Part shown: positions 48,846 to 62,292 of the stretch, piece after piece | Layout: each line of letters begins with the position of its first letter | How positions within the stretch are numbered: position 1 is the stretch's first letter | DNA from: Brugia malayi | Taxonomy: Eukaryota > Nematoda > Chromadorea > Rhabditida > Onchocercidae | Assembly: GCF_000002995.4 (NCBI RefSeq) | Contig: NW_025062475.1 | Location: 2,758,528-2,822,527, forward strand | Reading direction: 5' to 3' | DNA length: 64,000 nucleotides | Position numbers and translations under genes: made by a program | The notes under the pieces: model-generated | The model's input: the letters and a program-made list of their open reading frames with translations, nothing else | The model's database searches: none | What the model was told of the DNA's origin: nothing

Positions 48846-51489
48846 GGTATGATAATGATAACGATTATTGGAATAATAATAATATAAAACCAATGATTTT
48901 TTTTTTTTACTTAATATGAATGAAAAGGTCTAATTTGAAGTTTCAATTGTTCAAAGTACATGAAAAAACAGAAATATGTGAAAGTGAAGAAAAATAAATT
49001 GCAAAAGATAAGGATGCTTCCTCTTCTTCTCTTTTTTTTTTTATCAGATTTAAAATTTGAGCTTCTCAAAATTGATGCAAAACGAAAATTAGACTCATAT
49101 ATTTTCAGCTAAATGCTTACGAGATTTCCTCTTCTTCCCTTTTTCCTTTTTCTTTTTTTTTTTTTTTTTTTTTTTGCCCCATTTTGCACATTTTTGTAAA
49201 ATTTATCACAAAAAATTTTAATTCTTTCACATTTCTTTTTCATCCATTTTTTTAGTAAATTATTAGTCACAATTTTTCAAATTTGTTTTTGCTTACTTTA
49301 ATGAAGTAAAAATATCAGAAATGAAAGAATAAATTGGAAAAAAAAAAAAAAAAAAAAAAAACGATTTATTGATTTAGCTGAAAAATTTGCTCGTTATGTG
49401 ATTTTATTAGCTTAATTTTTTTTTTTTTTTATTATTTTAAAATAAAAATATCAGAAATGATGATATGTGAAAATGCTTTGATAGGATTGAATTGATTCGA
49501 TCACCAATCAAATAAATGATCGATCATTTGATCAGTTTATTCCCGGAAGTAAGAAAAGGTTATTATTAGCTTTCTTCCTACTTTACAATAAAATATTAAC
49601 AGCTTTTCTTTTCATTCTTTAAAAATGAAAATTTATCATTCAAATTTTTAATTATTTTATAATGCAAATCAATCGTTTATGTTTATTAATCTATGCATTT
49701 ATTTCGTATTTTTTACATTTTTTTTTTTTTTCTAAAAAAACTTTAAGATTTGAAAAAATTTAAGCATTCAATATTTTTTTCCTTTTTTCAATAAATTTAT
49801 AAGCATGTAAATGTTAGGATTTCTTTTCATAGATGAGAAAAATTTTTGAAATTTAAAAAATTATTTAAATTAATTTTTGCCAAATAAAATAGATATATAA
49901 AAATTTAATATTTTTTATCAAATGAATTTTTCGTTTTTTTTTCGTTTTTTTTTTTTTTTCATATTAAAAGCAAAGGAAAAAAATCAATAATCATTGTATA
50001 ATATTTTCATTTTAAAATTCTTCTCCCAAAGATATTTCATATTTTAAAATAATTATCATCAAATAGTTCTATCGTTTCTTTTTTTTTTTTTTTTCCTTAA
50101 AAACTTTTCATTTTTTTTGAAACAAAGTATTTGAATTATTAAAAAAATATTTGGGAATTTATTTAGGCAATTAAAAATTGATATTTTATATGAATTTGCA
50201 GGTTTTTATTCTAAATACTTTGTAATTTACAAAAAAAAAAATATCATAAATTAGGTAATGTTTGGAAATGAATAATCGATATATTGTTTTATTCAAAAAT
50301 TTCGCTGCTATTATTTTTTTCGAAGGAAAAAATAAATTAAAATGAATTTCTGTACCATTTCATTTTATTCTATTAAAATTATTTTTTATTTTTGTATTAA
50401 TTTAGTTTAATTCTGATAAGGAAATGATAGACAGATTATTTGCCAATTAAAAATTTTTGTAAAAATAAAAATACATTTTGTGAATGGAAAATTTTGCTTC
50501 TTAATTTTATTAAAATGTTATATCTATTTGGAAAAATCTATGGTTTTTTTTTTAATGATACTGATGGGAAGAATGAAATTTTAATCGGTTTATAATTAGT
50601 GGGAAAATACATTTAATTTCATCTATACCATGAACTCGTTTTTTTTTTATTCTTTTTAATTACAGTTTGAATTTTTGCTGTCATTTTTAAATTTATTTTT
50701 CAAATTTCAGTTGTCAATTCTGATTCAACTTAATTCAAAAGGAAATATTGTGCATTCTAACATTTCTCATTTCATTTTCAAAATACTGAAATTTGTATTT
50801 CTTTTATTTATTTCATTTCATACTTTTTTTGTTTTAATATTCAGCAAATTAGATAACATAGTTTATATTTTTAAGAAAGAAATGAAAAATATTTCTAATA
50901 AACTAGTTTAGAGAAGAAAGCATGTGAAGATTAATTAAGCATTTATCAATTATATGAAAAATTTATAATTAAAATTATAGAATGATCATGTTTTTGTTTA
51001 AAAATATTTTTAAAAGATTTGAAAAATTATAATAGCATTGCAACATTTCATATAATTGTGCAATGCATTGAAGTTTATTTACCTTTTTAAAATTTTATAT
51101 ATTATCAATTATCGGATGATGATTCATCGTATTGTTTGCATAATTATTTTCTTCCTGAAGTTTTTTTTTTTTTTTTTTAAATTTTAAATGAAATAAAATA
51201 CTTTTAAGACAATTGATACTATCAATCATGAAAACTAATAAATTATAATTGTGAAAATATTCGATTAAAATATGAAAATATTGATTGATTAGGAAAATTA
51301 CATAATAGTAATCAGTAATAGATAAGTGATGGAAAAGTTTCGAAAAAAATGAAATTTATTTTATATTTTGAATATTTGAATTGATTTTTTTTTTTTTATT
51401 TTTTGTTTTTCCTTTTTCTGTAATAAATGCTATTACGATGAAATTAGAATATTTAAATGAATTTAATTTTTTTTTATTGATTATTTTAT

Positions 51490-51498
51490 TGCAGTAAA
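51490..51498 (+). promoter_or_regulatory. Possible trans-splice or 5' acceptor just before the start codon
   Basis: TTTTATTGCAG followed by TAAA and ATG places a 3' splice site 4 bases upstream of the start at 51499. In nematodes such a site often receives a spliced leader. A normal 5' untranslated exon further upstream is an alternative. Confidence 0.45.
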
Positions 51499-54400
51499 AT
51501 GACTACAAATTATTCATCGAAATCTTCACCAAAATGCAATGGATGTCATTGTTTAGCGGTATTTTACCTTTTCTTTATTCCTGAATTTTTTTTTTTTAAT
51601 TTTTATAATTTACATCTGATTTTTACTAATTTTGATTTTTGATAGGTTAAAATTTTTCTAAGATAAATAGTTTTATCAAATGACAATTCCTTCAAAAAAA
51701 TTCCCAGAAGATTTTCTAATTTTTCAAACTTTAGTCATTTTTCATTTTTTTTTTTTGCAAAATTCTTATAAATTTCTTCTATGGAGAAAAAAGAAAATTT
51801 TAAGTTAATAAATCTAAAATTATAGTTTACAAAATTAAAAATTACTTTTCGCTTAAACTTATTTCGTTTTATTTGTTCTAACCATTTATCATACTTATTT
51901 TTGTCTAACATTCGTAATAAGTTCAAAATTTTTCTTCTTTTTTAAAATAGAAAATTTTTTTTTTCTGAATTTCTAAATTTCAAATATTATTTGCACTTTT
52001 TTTCAAATAAGTTCAATTAATGCTTAATTTAACAAAATATTAAAGTAAAAGAAAAAGAAAATTGCTCAAAATCAACCACCGTCCTATTTCTTTTATATAT
52101 TTATTTCACATCTGTTTTGTTGTTTTCATTTAAATTTTTCTAAATAAATAAATAAATAAACAGGAAGAAGGGCTATTATTGAAATAATCAAAATAAGCAT
52201 TATAAATGTAAGAAAGGTTCAGAAGTAGAATTATTGGCAAAATAGAATAAAGATAGTTGACAGAATCTTCGAAATGATTTATGATGCGCAGCTGGACAAG
52301 AAGATGATCTCTTATGGGAGGCGAACACATTAATATTTTCTTATCGAATCGAAATTTGATATTTAATTACTTATTTCTACTGCAACTTTAATTAAGTATA
52401 ATGTTACTAAATTAGCAAATGTATTTAAAACAAAGACTTTTTGTTTATAATTCTCATTGGTGCATTTATAACTTTTATTTATCATTTAGTAAACAAATTT
52501 CGATTAGCATTTAGCATATAAACCTTAGATATCATTTAGTAAACAAATCTCTTAATGATATGCATTGCATTATTATTTTTCGTATATTTCTTATTTTTCA
52601 AATTAAATTTTTGCTATTTTATTGCAAATGAAATAATTGATACTTTTGAGTAATTCATTTAAAATTTTTGCTAAATATAAATTTTTTTAATGAATTAAAA
52701 AATTTTAATTTTTGTTTTAATTGTTGCATCAATCAACAAATTTTGTAATCTATATAATGTATGCACATTTATTCGTTTTTTGAAAATTTATAAGAAATGA
52801 TTAAATTTTAGATTTTAAAAGGAATAAATTTTGATTTTACAATAAGCTAACTAACTGTCAAATTTATATGAATTAATAAATGAATCATAAATGTGCGTCG
52901 AAGTGTAAAAGTTCATATTATAGCTTTTTATTTTATCCATTAAGATTGTTATGATTGATAGCTTATCAATGATATGTAAGCATAAAAGGTATATTTTATC
53001 TTAAGTTTGCATTTTCTCCTTTATTTTGATAAACATCAAATTTAAAATGTTTAATTTAATAATAATGATTTTTTGGGTGGATTTGTGGATGAAATAATGT
53101 CTTAAAAAAAAAAATGATAAACTTCTATTATACTTAAGTTAATTTTGTTACGCTATAATTTCTAAAGTATTCTTTATATAATAAATTCAAATTAGTGATT
53201 ATTTCATAATTTAAGTTATGAATTATCATAATTCATAATTTAAGGCTTAAATAATTATTTATCTGAATACATTTGTTTATGCTTTATACAAACATCTAGC
53301 TGACTAATTGATCTAATTGATCAATTAACTATCTAATAAGTATACATTTGGAAATTTAGAAAAATTAAATTTCAAAGAATATCAAGTTTTTCTTTTCAGT
53401 TGATGAATACATTCAAATAGTTTTTAGATTAATCAAAATATCCTCTAACATATAAAATAATTCCAAAGCAACTTCTTACCTAAATGAAAATATTTAGAAA
53501 TTCAGAAATTTTTATATTCTCCTTTTTAAATTTACTTTTCAACTAGAAGCATTGGTCTTATTAGTTAAGAATAATTTTATTGCTAATATTAGTGACACTA
53601 AATTTTGAAAGTTTTAATAGAATACCTCATATTATACTTTGAATTTAACAAGTAAAAGAAAAAAAAGAAATATTATATATAACCAAATTATACTAATTAT
53701 TCAGTTTTTCATTTCTTATTTCTTAAATTTTAAAAAGTATGCTATTTAAAAGTACTGAAATCATAAAAATAACGAAGAAATATTAATCGAATTGTCCTTT
53801 TTGTCACCACTTCACTCTGTAAGGTGACAATGTGGGTGACATTTAAGAATATGCAATATGAAAAAAAAAAAAACCACCAGAGTGCAAACAAAAAAGGGCA
53901 TTTAAAATTTTTATTTTTTATCACTAAATATTTTATAAATATGTCTAGTCATTTAATTCCAAAAAAAAGAAAAAAAAAAACGTCAAAAAAATATGATTAA
54001 TCTAAAATTATATTTTCCATCTGTTCTCAAAAATAAAAACGAACATTTTTTCTTTCAAAAAATCCTGCAAAATTTACAATGTATTAAATTTTTTTACAAC
54101 AAATTATTCTCGAAGTATTTTGATTTATGATATATTTAAAATTATTCATTTCAAGAATATTTTGTTTCTTTTTTTTCCTCCACTTTAAATTAGCTTTTAT
54201 TTTATTTAATTTATTTCTTTTTTTTTTTTTTTTGTTTTTAAGTCAATAATAATAACAGTGGTAGCAGTAACATTATTATTTGTTAGTTTCTTTTTTTAAA
54301 AAAAAAAAATTATTAAATTTAAAACGAAATAGTCATCTTTTGCACTTTATTTATTTATTTATTTTTTGTTTTTTTTTTTTTTTTTTTTTTTTTTGATGAA

Positions 54401-57400
54401 AAAAAACGATAAAAATTTTTTTGCTATATTTATTTTTTTACAAATATAGCAAAAATAAGTAAATAAATACAATGTATTAATTTTTATTAGAAAAAAAAAA
54501 AATATTCAAATCCTTTCTTTTTATTTTTTTTTTTCAGATTCAAGCAGATGAAAATTATAAACGTTTAGCTGAATCAGATAATATTCAGATTACAATGGAT
54601 AACATTTCGAGCAACCAAACAAACCAAAGTATTTATTAATTTTTTAAATTAATTTAGATTAAATTAGTTTCTTCTCTTTTTATCAATATATTTTATCACT
54701 TAATATTATTTGCTTTTATTTAAAAAAAAAAAAAAAAAAAAATGCTAATTATATAGATGTGCGAAAAAAAATGAAAGAAGTAGTTTCAAATTTAATTTCC
54801 ATTTAATTATTATTTAAGGAATAAAAATTTTAATACTATAAAAAAGTATAATAAATTTTGTTTTTGTCTTTGCTTTTTTTTTCTTTTTAATTTAGAAGCA
54901 GTTTTAAAATTGAATGATAAATTTTAATAACACACATTAAAATAAGCAAATTTTCAACGAATAATTTTCAACTGAATCACTTAATATTACTATTCTCATT
55001 TTAAAAGATAATATTGCTTTTTTTTAGCAATAATATACTTTTTTAAAATAGTTTTTTTAATAACAATATAATGTTATAAGCGTTGATGATTGATAAAACA
55101 TATTGTTATCAACACTGATAATTGATAAAACATATTGTTATCAGCATTGATAATGGGTAAAACGTATTGTTATCAGCACTGATAATGGGTAAAACATATT
55201 ATTATCAGCACCGATAATGAGTAAAACATATTGTTATCAGAATTAATATGGCTATTAACATAATAATAATAATGATAATAATAACATTCACTATCATTAA
55301 TATCATCACTTATCTTCGTTAAAAGCCAATATTGTTATTACTCGTTATTATTAATTGTTGCTGTAATTATTATATGATTTAATTGTAGTAAATCCCACAA
55401 TTTACTACAATTACAGATATTTATGATATAATTTCCGTCTTTCTTTTTTTTTGCTTCAGTTATCAACAAAAAGCTATTACGGAAAACAGCAAAAGTAAAA
55501 CCGGAAGAGGTATCAACACCAACACATTTCGAGTATTCGTTTTTTTTTTCCTTATTTTTATTTTTTAAAATTTCATTCAAAATTTTTTCAGTTTTCCTTA
55601 AAATTTCAGTCATTAAAATATTATTTAGCGATCATTGTTGTAATTTCTCGAATTTCATTTGTTTCAAATAATTTTTTCTTTTCTTTTTCATTTTGCTTTT
55701 TAAATGAATGCAATAAAATTTTCAGGCATTTAGTACACATTGAAGATATACAATCGAATGCTAATAATTTTGTTGCGACAGAATTATCACATGATCCAAT
55801 TATTAGAAATATTTTCAATATGATCGAGAAAAATATCGCTAATACGGATAGTAATGCTATTAATGCTACTACATCTACTGATAATGATAATAATATTACA
55901 GAATTGTATGTGGAATCAATCGTGGAAAATCAGGAGAATAATTCTAAAAATGTTACAGTTTACATTAATGATATTGAAACATATGATAATTTGAATACTT
56001 TTACTGTATCATCTTGTGCGGTAAATGAGAAACAATCAGTGCTGAAACGAGATAATTTAAAATTAAATTTGAAATGTAGCCGAAAAATGTCAAATGATGA
56101 GAAACATCAATCGATACCGCATAGTTTAAAATCAAATTGCAAAAAAATAAATAATCAAAATAGCATCAAAAGTTTCCTAATGTTACCGAAACATAAAAAG
56201 CTTACATCAGTTTCATCGTCAGATTCGATCGAAACAGTATCATCCGTTTCACCGTTCAAACCAACACCGATACAATCTCAGTATGCTAATCTTAAAAATA
56301 AAGAATCTACCTGTGATGCTATCATTTCTCAAAAAACCGAACAGATGACATCATCATTGTATGAGAATCAACAGGATGCTATAACTGTCAACTCAATGAA
56401 AACGGATGCAAATAGTTCTGAGAAAAAGCTTATCGATTTCAAAGATCAGATTGAAATTCAACAAGCACTGAAACAGTTGGATGATGTATTGGATGAGCAA
56501 ATTGCCATTGAAACTTCTCTAACTTCTTCAAATCCAGAAAAATGCAATGTTGAAATATTTGAAGAGAAGAATGAAACAACGAAACTAAAAGATAAGAAAT
56601 CAGTGAAACAGTTAGTTGAAATACTTGATTCAAAGCAATTACAGTTTAAAATGCGAAATATGCCATCAAAATTACATTCAACTATAATCAATCAGGATTC
56701 CGATTTCACATCCGATAATGAAGGTAACACGAAGGCAAAAGCTTCATTATGCATATCTGATCCGGAAATCACATCAAAACCATCACTTATTGGTGTCAAT
56801 ATTTTTGGTCTTAATGATGGCAAATCAATAGCTGAAATTATTGCTGAGAAACGAAATTATGAAAATTATTCACTTCATAAGCGTCCACCAGCATCACCAA
56901 AACCGGTATTGAAGAAATCACTTCCAACTCCAAAACCGAGCACTTCGGATGAGAGAGAACAAAAATGGCTTCTTCCATCATCATCAAATCAAGTAGTAAC
57001 TCATTCATCTGATATATCATTAGCTGATAATCGAAAAGAAAATATTATCATAACTGTGGATAAGAACTCAAAAATTCAATCGAAACAACAGAAAATATCA
57101 AATTCTGAAATGCTATCAACAATTATTAAAATTGATGATATACAATCCTCTACAAATTTTCAATCAATAACAACAACAACAACTAATGCTACTACTCCTA
57201 TAACAACAACAACGGTTGATATTAATTCAAAAGATTTAAATCAACAATGTTTACCTGCAGTGCAGTATTCGACAGCAAATCATATTTATGAAAATTTAAA
57301 ACAAAATGGTAATGAAAGATACTTGGAAACATCCTTTAATGGACCAATTGCAATGACAGTAATTAGTGAAAGCAAAAATGGTACAACAAAATCAGCGAAC

Positions 57401-59751
57401 GAAGTAAGAATTATTAGTTTTCTCTTTTTTTTTTTTTTTTTTTTTTTCAAATATGACTAAATATAGGTGATATTGAATTAGAAAGTTTATTTTAATGGTG
57501 TAAAATGTGACAATTATGATTAATTATAGTTATATATATATGCTCAGAATAAATCATTTGAACTATATTGGATATGATAATGATAATTGATTATGTGATC
57601 AGAGTAGTTCATTTCAATCGTGTCAAATATGATAATCATAAATCAAATATAATTATATAGAATCAAAATTGTTCATTTCAATGTCATGAAAAGAAAAAAA
57701 AAATCACATCATGGTAATAAGTACGCCTTTTGATAAGTCACTGATAAGCTTGTTTTACTGTTATTACTGATAAGTTTGTTTTTATTATTTACTGTTATTT
57801 TGTTGTTATCACTGTTATAAATTCTTGAAATGAGAACATATTTTAGGATTCTTCACATATATTTCATCATCATCATCATCAGCAACAACAACAACAACAA
57901 CAACAGCAACAACAACAGCAACAAAAGGAATCTGTTATTGATAAAGGAAAATTTTTTGCTGATAATACTTCAACCGCTTTATCACACGTTACTTGTAATC
58001 ATAATGATAATGTAAAATGGCGAAGCGATCCTAAAAGACAAGCAAATTTAGATGTATCGAAATTAGAAAATGATCGAAATTCAGAACCAGTACCACCACA
58101 ACGTACGTGTTTTAAGCGCAATAGCTACGGTTCCGTTTCGGATAAAAGAATAATGCAGCGTAGTACTTCAATGTTTTCCACTTCAACTAACAAAGAATCG
58201 AATGACATTACAAACAAATCAATCTCTAACATTATTCATCAACATCCTCCTACATCCATTAATCGATCATCATCATTGTCTATTCCGGAAACAACACGAA
58301 TTATAATACGTCCTAAACCGGCACCACGACAAATTGATTGCATGAAAAGAGCGACAGTCACTACTGATATTCCTGAGGTTTATGTTTATCCTTCATGTTT
58401 AATAATTTAACAATTTACATAATAATTATTTCTTTTTCTTTTATTTTCATGTTTATATCAATGTAAAAATACAATTTAAATTTCATATATTACAATATTA
58501 CAATTTCAGTTTTATATTTTGCTATAATATTACAGCTTTATTCATTATACGAATAAATAATTTATTTATTCAAAAATTAAACGATGCAAGAAAATTTTTT
58601 GATTACATTTTAGGAATAAAAATAATTAGCACATTATTTGTTTGCAAACTTTTAATGAATATGCGCAAATTTGGGTAATAAATATTCTCTAGAATGAATT
58701 ATATTTATTTTATTCAAATTTAATAAACTTCAAAATTTTTAGATTGAAAATAAAAGTTTTGGAAAAGAGCCGAAACGACCAGTGCCAATACCACGACAAA
58801 GTAAACTTAAGGTAACAACATATCACTTTCTTATAAATCATTTGTTTTTATTTATTTATTTTTTTCTGTCTTTATTCATTTAAATGGAAATTTCAGTTTT
58901 TTTTTCTTCTATCTATGAATTTAAATTAAATAGCATCATATTAAAAACATTAGCATTATTATTATTATTATTTTGAAGTATATTATTTATAAATTTCCAA
59001 TTATTATTATTATTTAGGAGGAAAATTAAAATAATATTATAATCCCAGTAAGTTACAATTTATTTATGAAATTATTTGTTTAAACATAAATTATTACTTC
59101 AATTTCAGTTTTTTAAATATAAATTTGCTTAATTTAATCTATTTAACAAATTATCGATTTATAATTTTAGACAACATTGAATGATGATTTATTGAAAAAA
59201 ACTTCATTTGCTGTAACAAAAATACAGCATGGCATCGTTAATAGTCCGGAATCGATGGTAATTTTCAAATTTTGTACGATCATTGAATTATAAATTTTTA
59301 TTTGAGATAAACTGGAAATCGGGGAATGAAGAAGAAAAAAGAACGGGAAAACGGATGGAAGTAAGAGGAGCAAATTAGTTCCGGAATTTATTTCTAGCAG
59401 GAAGACTATGTAAATGGGAATGATAATCTAAAATTAAATCAAAAAATAAAAAATATTCAAAGAAAGATAATGTGTACAAAAATATTTATACAAAAAAAAT
59501 TTAGCAACATGTATTAAAAAATTTTTTGAAATTGATCAAAATTTGATATTTAAAAAAATTATTTTTTTTTTAAATTTTGAGTAGTTTAATTTAACCAAAA
59601 TTGTTTATAAATTGAAAAGATTTTTAGCAAAAATTTTCCGAATAAAGAAATGTAATATTTATTTTTATTTTTACAGATAACAATCGCAAAGACAATGAGT
59701 AAAGTGAATGTGGAAGAAAATGATAGAAACGAATGGATGTTACATTTGTAA
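51499..59751 (+). CDS. Unrecognised large protein, low complexity, proline- and glutamine-rich
   Basis: Eight exons: 51499-51558, 54538-54628, 55460-55532, 55726-57403, 57847-58377, 58743-58811, 59171-59257, 59677-59751. All introns are GT-AG and phases agree, giving about 887 residues. The start MTTNYSSKSSPKCNGCHCLA is short, with three close cysteines. The large exon 4 (559 codons) is Ser/Asn/Lys/Thr-rich, with DPIIRNIF at about 95-102 and IFGLNDGKSIAEIIAEKRNY near 430-450. Basic proline motifs follow: KRPPASPKPVLKK near 460, PVPPQR in exon 5, RPKPAPRQ near 787 and KRPVPIPRQSK in exon 6. These are of the SH3-ligand type. Exon 5 starts with H5 then 14 residues that are nearly all Gln. No signal peptide, membrane helix or catalytic domain is visible. 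I infer a cytoplasmic scaffold or adaptor, without firm family assignment. The first intron is almost 3 kb, and the second holds a 32-bp array. Confidence 0.8.
55079..55241. repeat. 32-bp tandem repeat, five copies, each with a TTATCAGCACTGATAA-type palindrome
   Basis: The AAAACATATT word occurs at 55095, 55127, 55159, 55191 and 55223, an exact 32-bp period. Between these words each unit carries TTATCAGCACTGATAA or a close variant, arms TTATCAG and CTGATAA. The array lies in intron 2 of the plus-strand proline-rich gene. Confidence 0.93.
57470..57690. repeat. Diverged tandem repeat of about 60 bp in intron 4
   Basis: TTCATTTCAAT...AAATATGATAATCAT words recur about four times with spacing of roughly 53-67 bp and many changes. 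It is an old, decayed array between the two largest exons of the proline-rich gene. Confidence 0.65.
57865..57928 (+). repeat. (CAT)n-(CAA/CAG)n run coding for poly-His and poly-Gln
   Basis: Five CAT codons run into about 14 CAA/CAG codons near the start of exon 5 of the proline-rich gene. The reading frame is kept, so length variation would only change the His/Gln tract. Confidence 0.9.
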
Positions 59752-62292
59752 TAATTTTATTAAAAATTTAAATTTTAATGTTTAATTTTTTTTTTTCTAA
59801 GGGTAATTTGAAATTACTGGTATGTAAAGTGAGCAGCAGATTTTGATATAATTATCAATAATTCTTCTGATTGAAATCTATATGAATATGATATTTGATT
59901 GATAGAAAATTGTTCTTATATTTGCTTCACCAATTGATTATATTTAATATTTTTTTGCAACTTTTTAGAAATTAAGAAAATTTTTCCATTTTTCAATTTT
60001 GGTTTTAATTAATCATGCTTGTAATTATATTTGAAATTACTATAAAATGATGAAAAAATTAATAATAGCACTTTGAACAATTATATATAAAATTTAATAA
60101 TTGATAGAAAAATATCTCGTTACCTTGAATTCTAACAACTATTAACATATTAATATCATAAATCAAATTTTTTAATTTTTTTTTTTTTTGTTTTGTTTTT
60201 TTTTTTTTGGTTTAAAAAAAAATAATAGCGAAATTATTAACAGAGCAATAAGAATTACGATATAAAAAAAATCTTTAATATTTTTTTTATTCAAATTGGT
60301 CAAATATTAAATAAACAGGTAAATGAATAAGTGTAAGTTTGTATCATATCAGTGATGCTTGGTCTATAAAAATAGATCAAGTAAACTTTTTTCTAGAAAA
60401 AAGGATCAATTATTTTCGATTGTTGTAAAACTCTAAAATAAAAAAAATTTACCCATTTCTAGTCTCGCATATATTTCATGAAAATGTCAAAATATCTTAG
60501 TAAATTAAAAATACTTCAAAAGTTGCTCCAACAATTTTTTTCCTTTAATTTTTTTAAAATTAAACTTTAAAGTTTGCCTTTATATGTTTGCTTCCAAGTA
60601 ATCATAAATTTCTTGAATAGAAAAAATACTGTTGTACATATTTAATTATTATTTTTAAATTTTCTTATTCAATATGTAATTTATGTAAAATTGAAATTAT
60701 GAATAGAATTGAAGTTTATTTGTTCATTTATTCTTGAAAATATGCTATCAGTAAAATATCTTTGTATATATTACTGATATAATTTATTCACTTAGAATTT
60801 ATTCATTCGATGTGACAATATCTTACCGTAATTCCTTCATACAATATCGTAGTATTAACAGTATGTCATTTCTCTTATTCTTGAAAATAATTCTATTTTA
60901 AGGCATTGTTGATAAAAATATCATATAATATGTTCTTTAAACAAAATATACTTTATAAAATATGCTAATAATTTGAAAATAAAATAATTTATGAGACACT
61001 TACAGTATGAAGCGTAGTATTACGGTATATAGCATTACAGTATGCAGTATCGCAAAAAACTTTGACATTTGTCATTTTATTTTGTTTAAATCCACTCACA
61101 GGCGTAACAAACTTTAAATAATTATGTTTAAGGACATAAATCATTTTTGATAACATTTTAAATATGGAAGAAATCAAATGATTAAATATTTGAATTGAAG
61201 AAATCGATTTACTGTACATTTGCACAGTAATATGAGGTGTCACAAGACTTATTATTTGTGATATTAGTTTGCTTAAGTAAGATAGAAAGATGTTTGCAAA
61301 TAGAAATAGTTACAAAAATTTTATTGTATAAAATTATTTATGAAATGGAAGTATGCTTGTAAATCGAAGAAATGAATTTGAATGGCTATATTAAAGAATA
61401 TAATTATTATTTCATCGATTGCATTTAAAAGATGAAAATCCAAAAATGATCATATTTTAAAGTGTATTTGTAAACAAAAAGTATTTATAAAAATTTTATT
61501 GCATGGAATAATTGTGTAAATAAAATGAAAATAGGCGTATACAATAAGTAAACTTATACAACATAACTTTATAGTTAAAAAAAAAAAAAAAAAACAATTT
61601 CGAAAGTTCATGTCAAAAGATTAATTGGATGAAATTTTAGAAAATCTTAGATATGTCACATTTTTAAAGGAGGGATGAAATAACAAGAAAAAGAAGGAAA
61701 AAACAAAATAAACTATTCAATCAGTGATAAATTCCTGTTCACAAATATTATGATTAAAGATAATACAACTCCCAAGGAGATCAATAAACTGAGAATACAA
61801 ATAATAGTAGCAATGATGATTGTAGTAATCATATTGCTTGTGATTAGTTAATTAATTAAGTATTTAATTATAAGGTATCCTAATTGTTGCAATGATAATA
61901 TGTGCAAATGAATGACACAGATAGTTCATCATTTCTCCTTGCGTTGTATAAAAAATGGAAAAATTTTTCGTTTGCATTAAATGCTTGAAATCTTGATTTC
62001 AATTTTAATTTCGAGTGATAATGTTTATCTTTCTGATAACAAATGATATTTTTTATTAGCTAAACATAAATTGTCATAGTAATAGTGGAGAGATATCGGC
62101 CAAAGAAAATGCTTAATTGATATCAAAAAGCCTAACTTACCTTTATCTCAAAAATTAAAAATTTTGACTATGTTTTAAAAATTTTTTCAAGTTTTAATTT
62201 TCAAAATTATTCGGTATTCGGTTTTTTTTTCGACTTTAAATAATTCAAAAACAGGAAAAAATGTTTTCATCATCTGGAATACAAATTTTTTT
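59752..62292. other. Convergent spacer between the proline-rich gene and the acidic gene
   Basis: About 2.5 kb between two 3' ends. It is AT-rich with no firm exon. A short open frame at 61750-61851 is listed separately. Confidence 0.55.
61750..61851 (+). CDS. Short frame with a hydrophobic tail, doubtful
   Basis: ATG followed by 32 further codons and TAA. The last 20 residues (QIIVAMMIVVIILLVIS region) form a continuous hydrophobic segment after a basic NKLR, the shape of a tail anchor. It could be the last exon of an unseen gene or chance in AT-rich DNA, where Ile and Val codons are frequent. No acceptor with a clear pyrimidine tract precedes it. Confidence 0.15.
   Translation: MIKDNTTPKEINKLRIQIIVAMMIVVIILLVIS

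Larger units (their letters stand above)
39869..51498. other. 11.6-kb repeat-rich spacer between divergent genes
   Basis: This lies between the start of the minus-strand SMAD4-family gene and the first coding exon at 51499. It holds GAT, GT, CA and ATT microsatellites, a heptamer array, a 32-bp array, a 55-bp minisatellite and long A or T runs. Only one weak exon candidate (47106-47177) was seen. It should contain the promoters and 5' untranslated exons of both flanking genes. Confidence 0.6.

Noticed and set aside
52130..52330. Minus-strand frame within the first intron of the proline-rich gene
   Set aside because: It starts in a slightly GC-richer patch but shows no family resemblance and no splice partners.
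55338..55818. Minus-strand frames near exons 3-4 of the proline-rich gene
   Set aside because: Antisense to plus-strand exons whose phases agree.
56439..57020. Minus-strand frames opposite the large exon
   Set aside because: Shadows of the 559-codon exon of the proline-rich gene.
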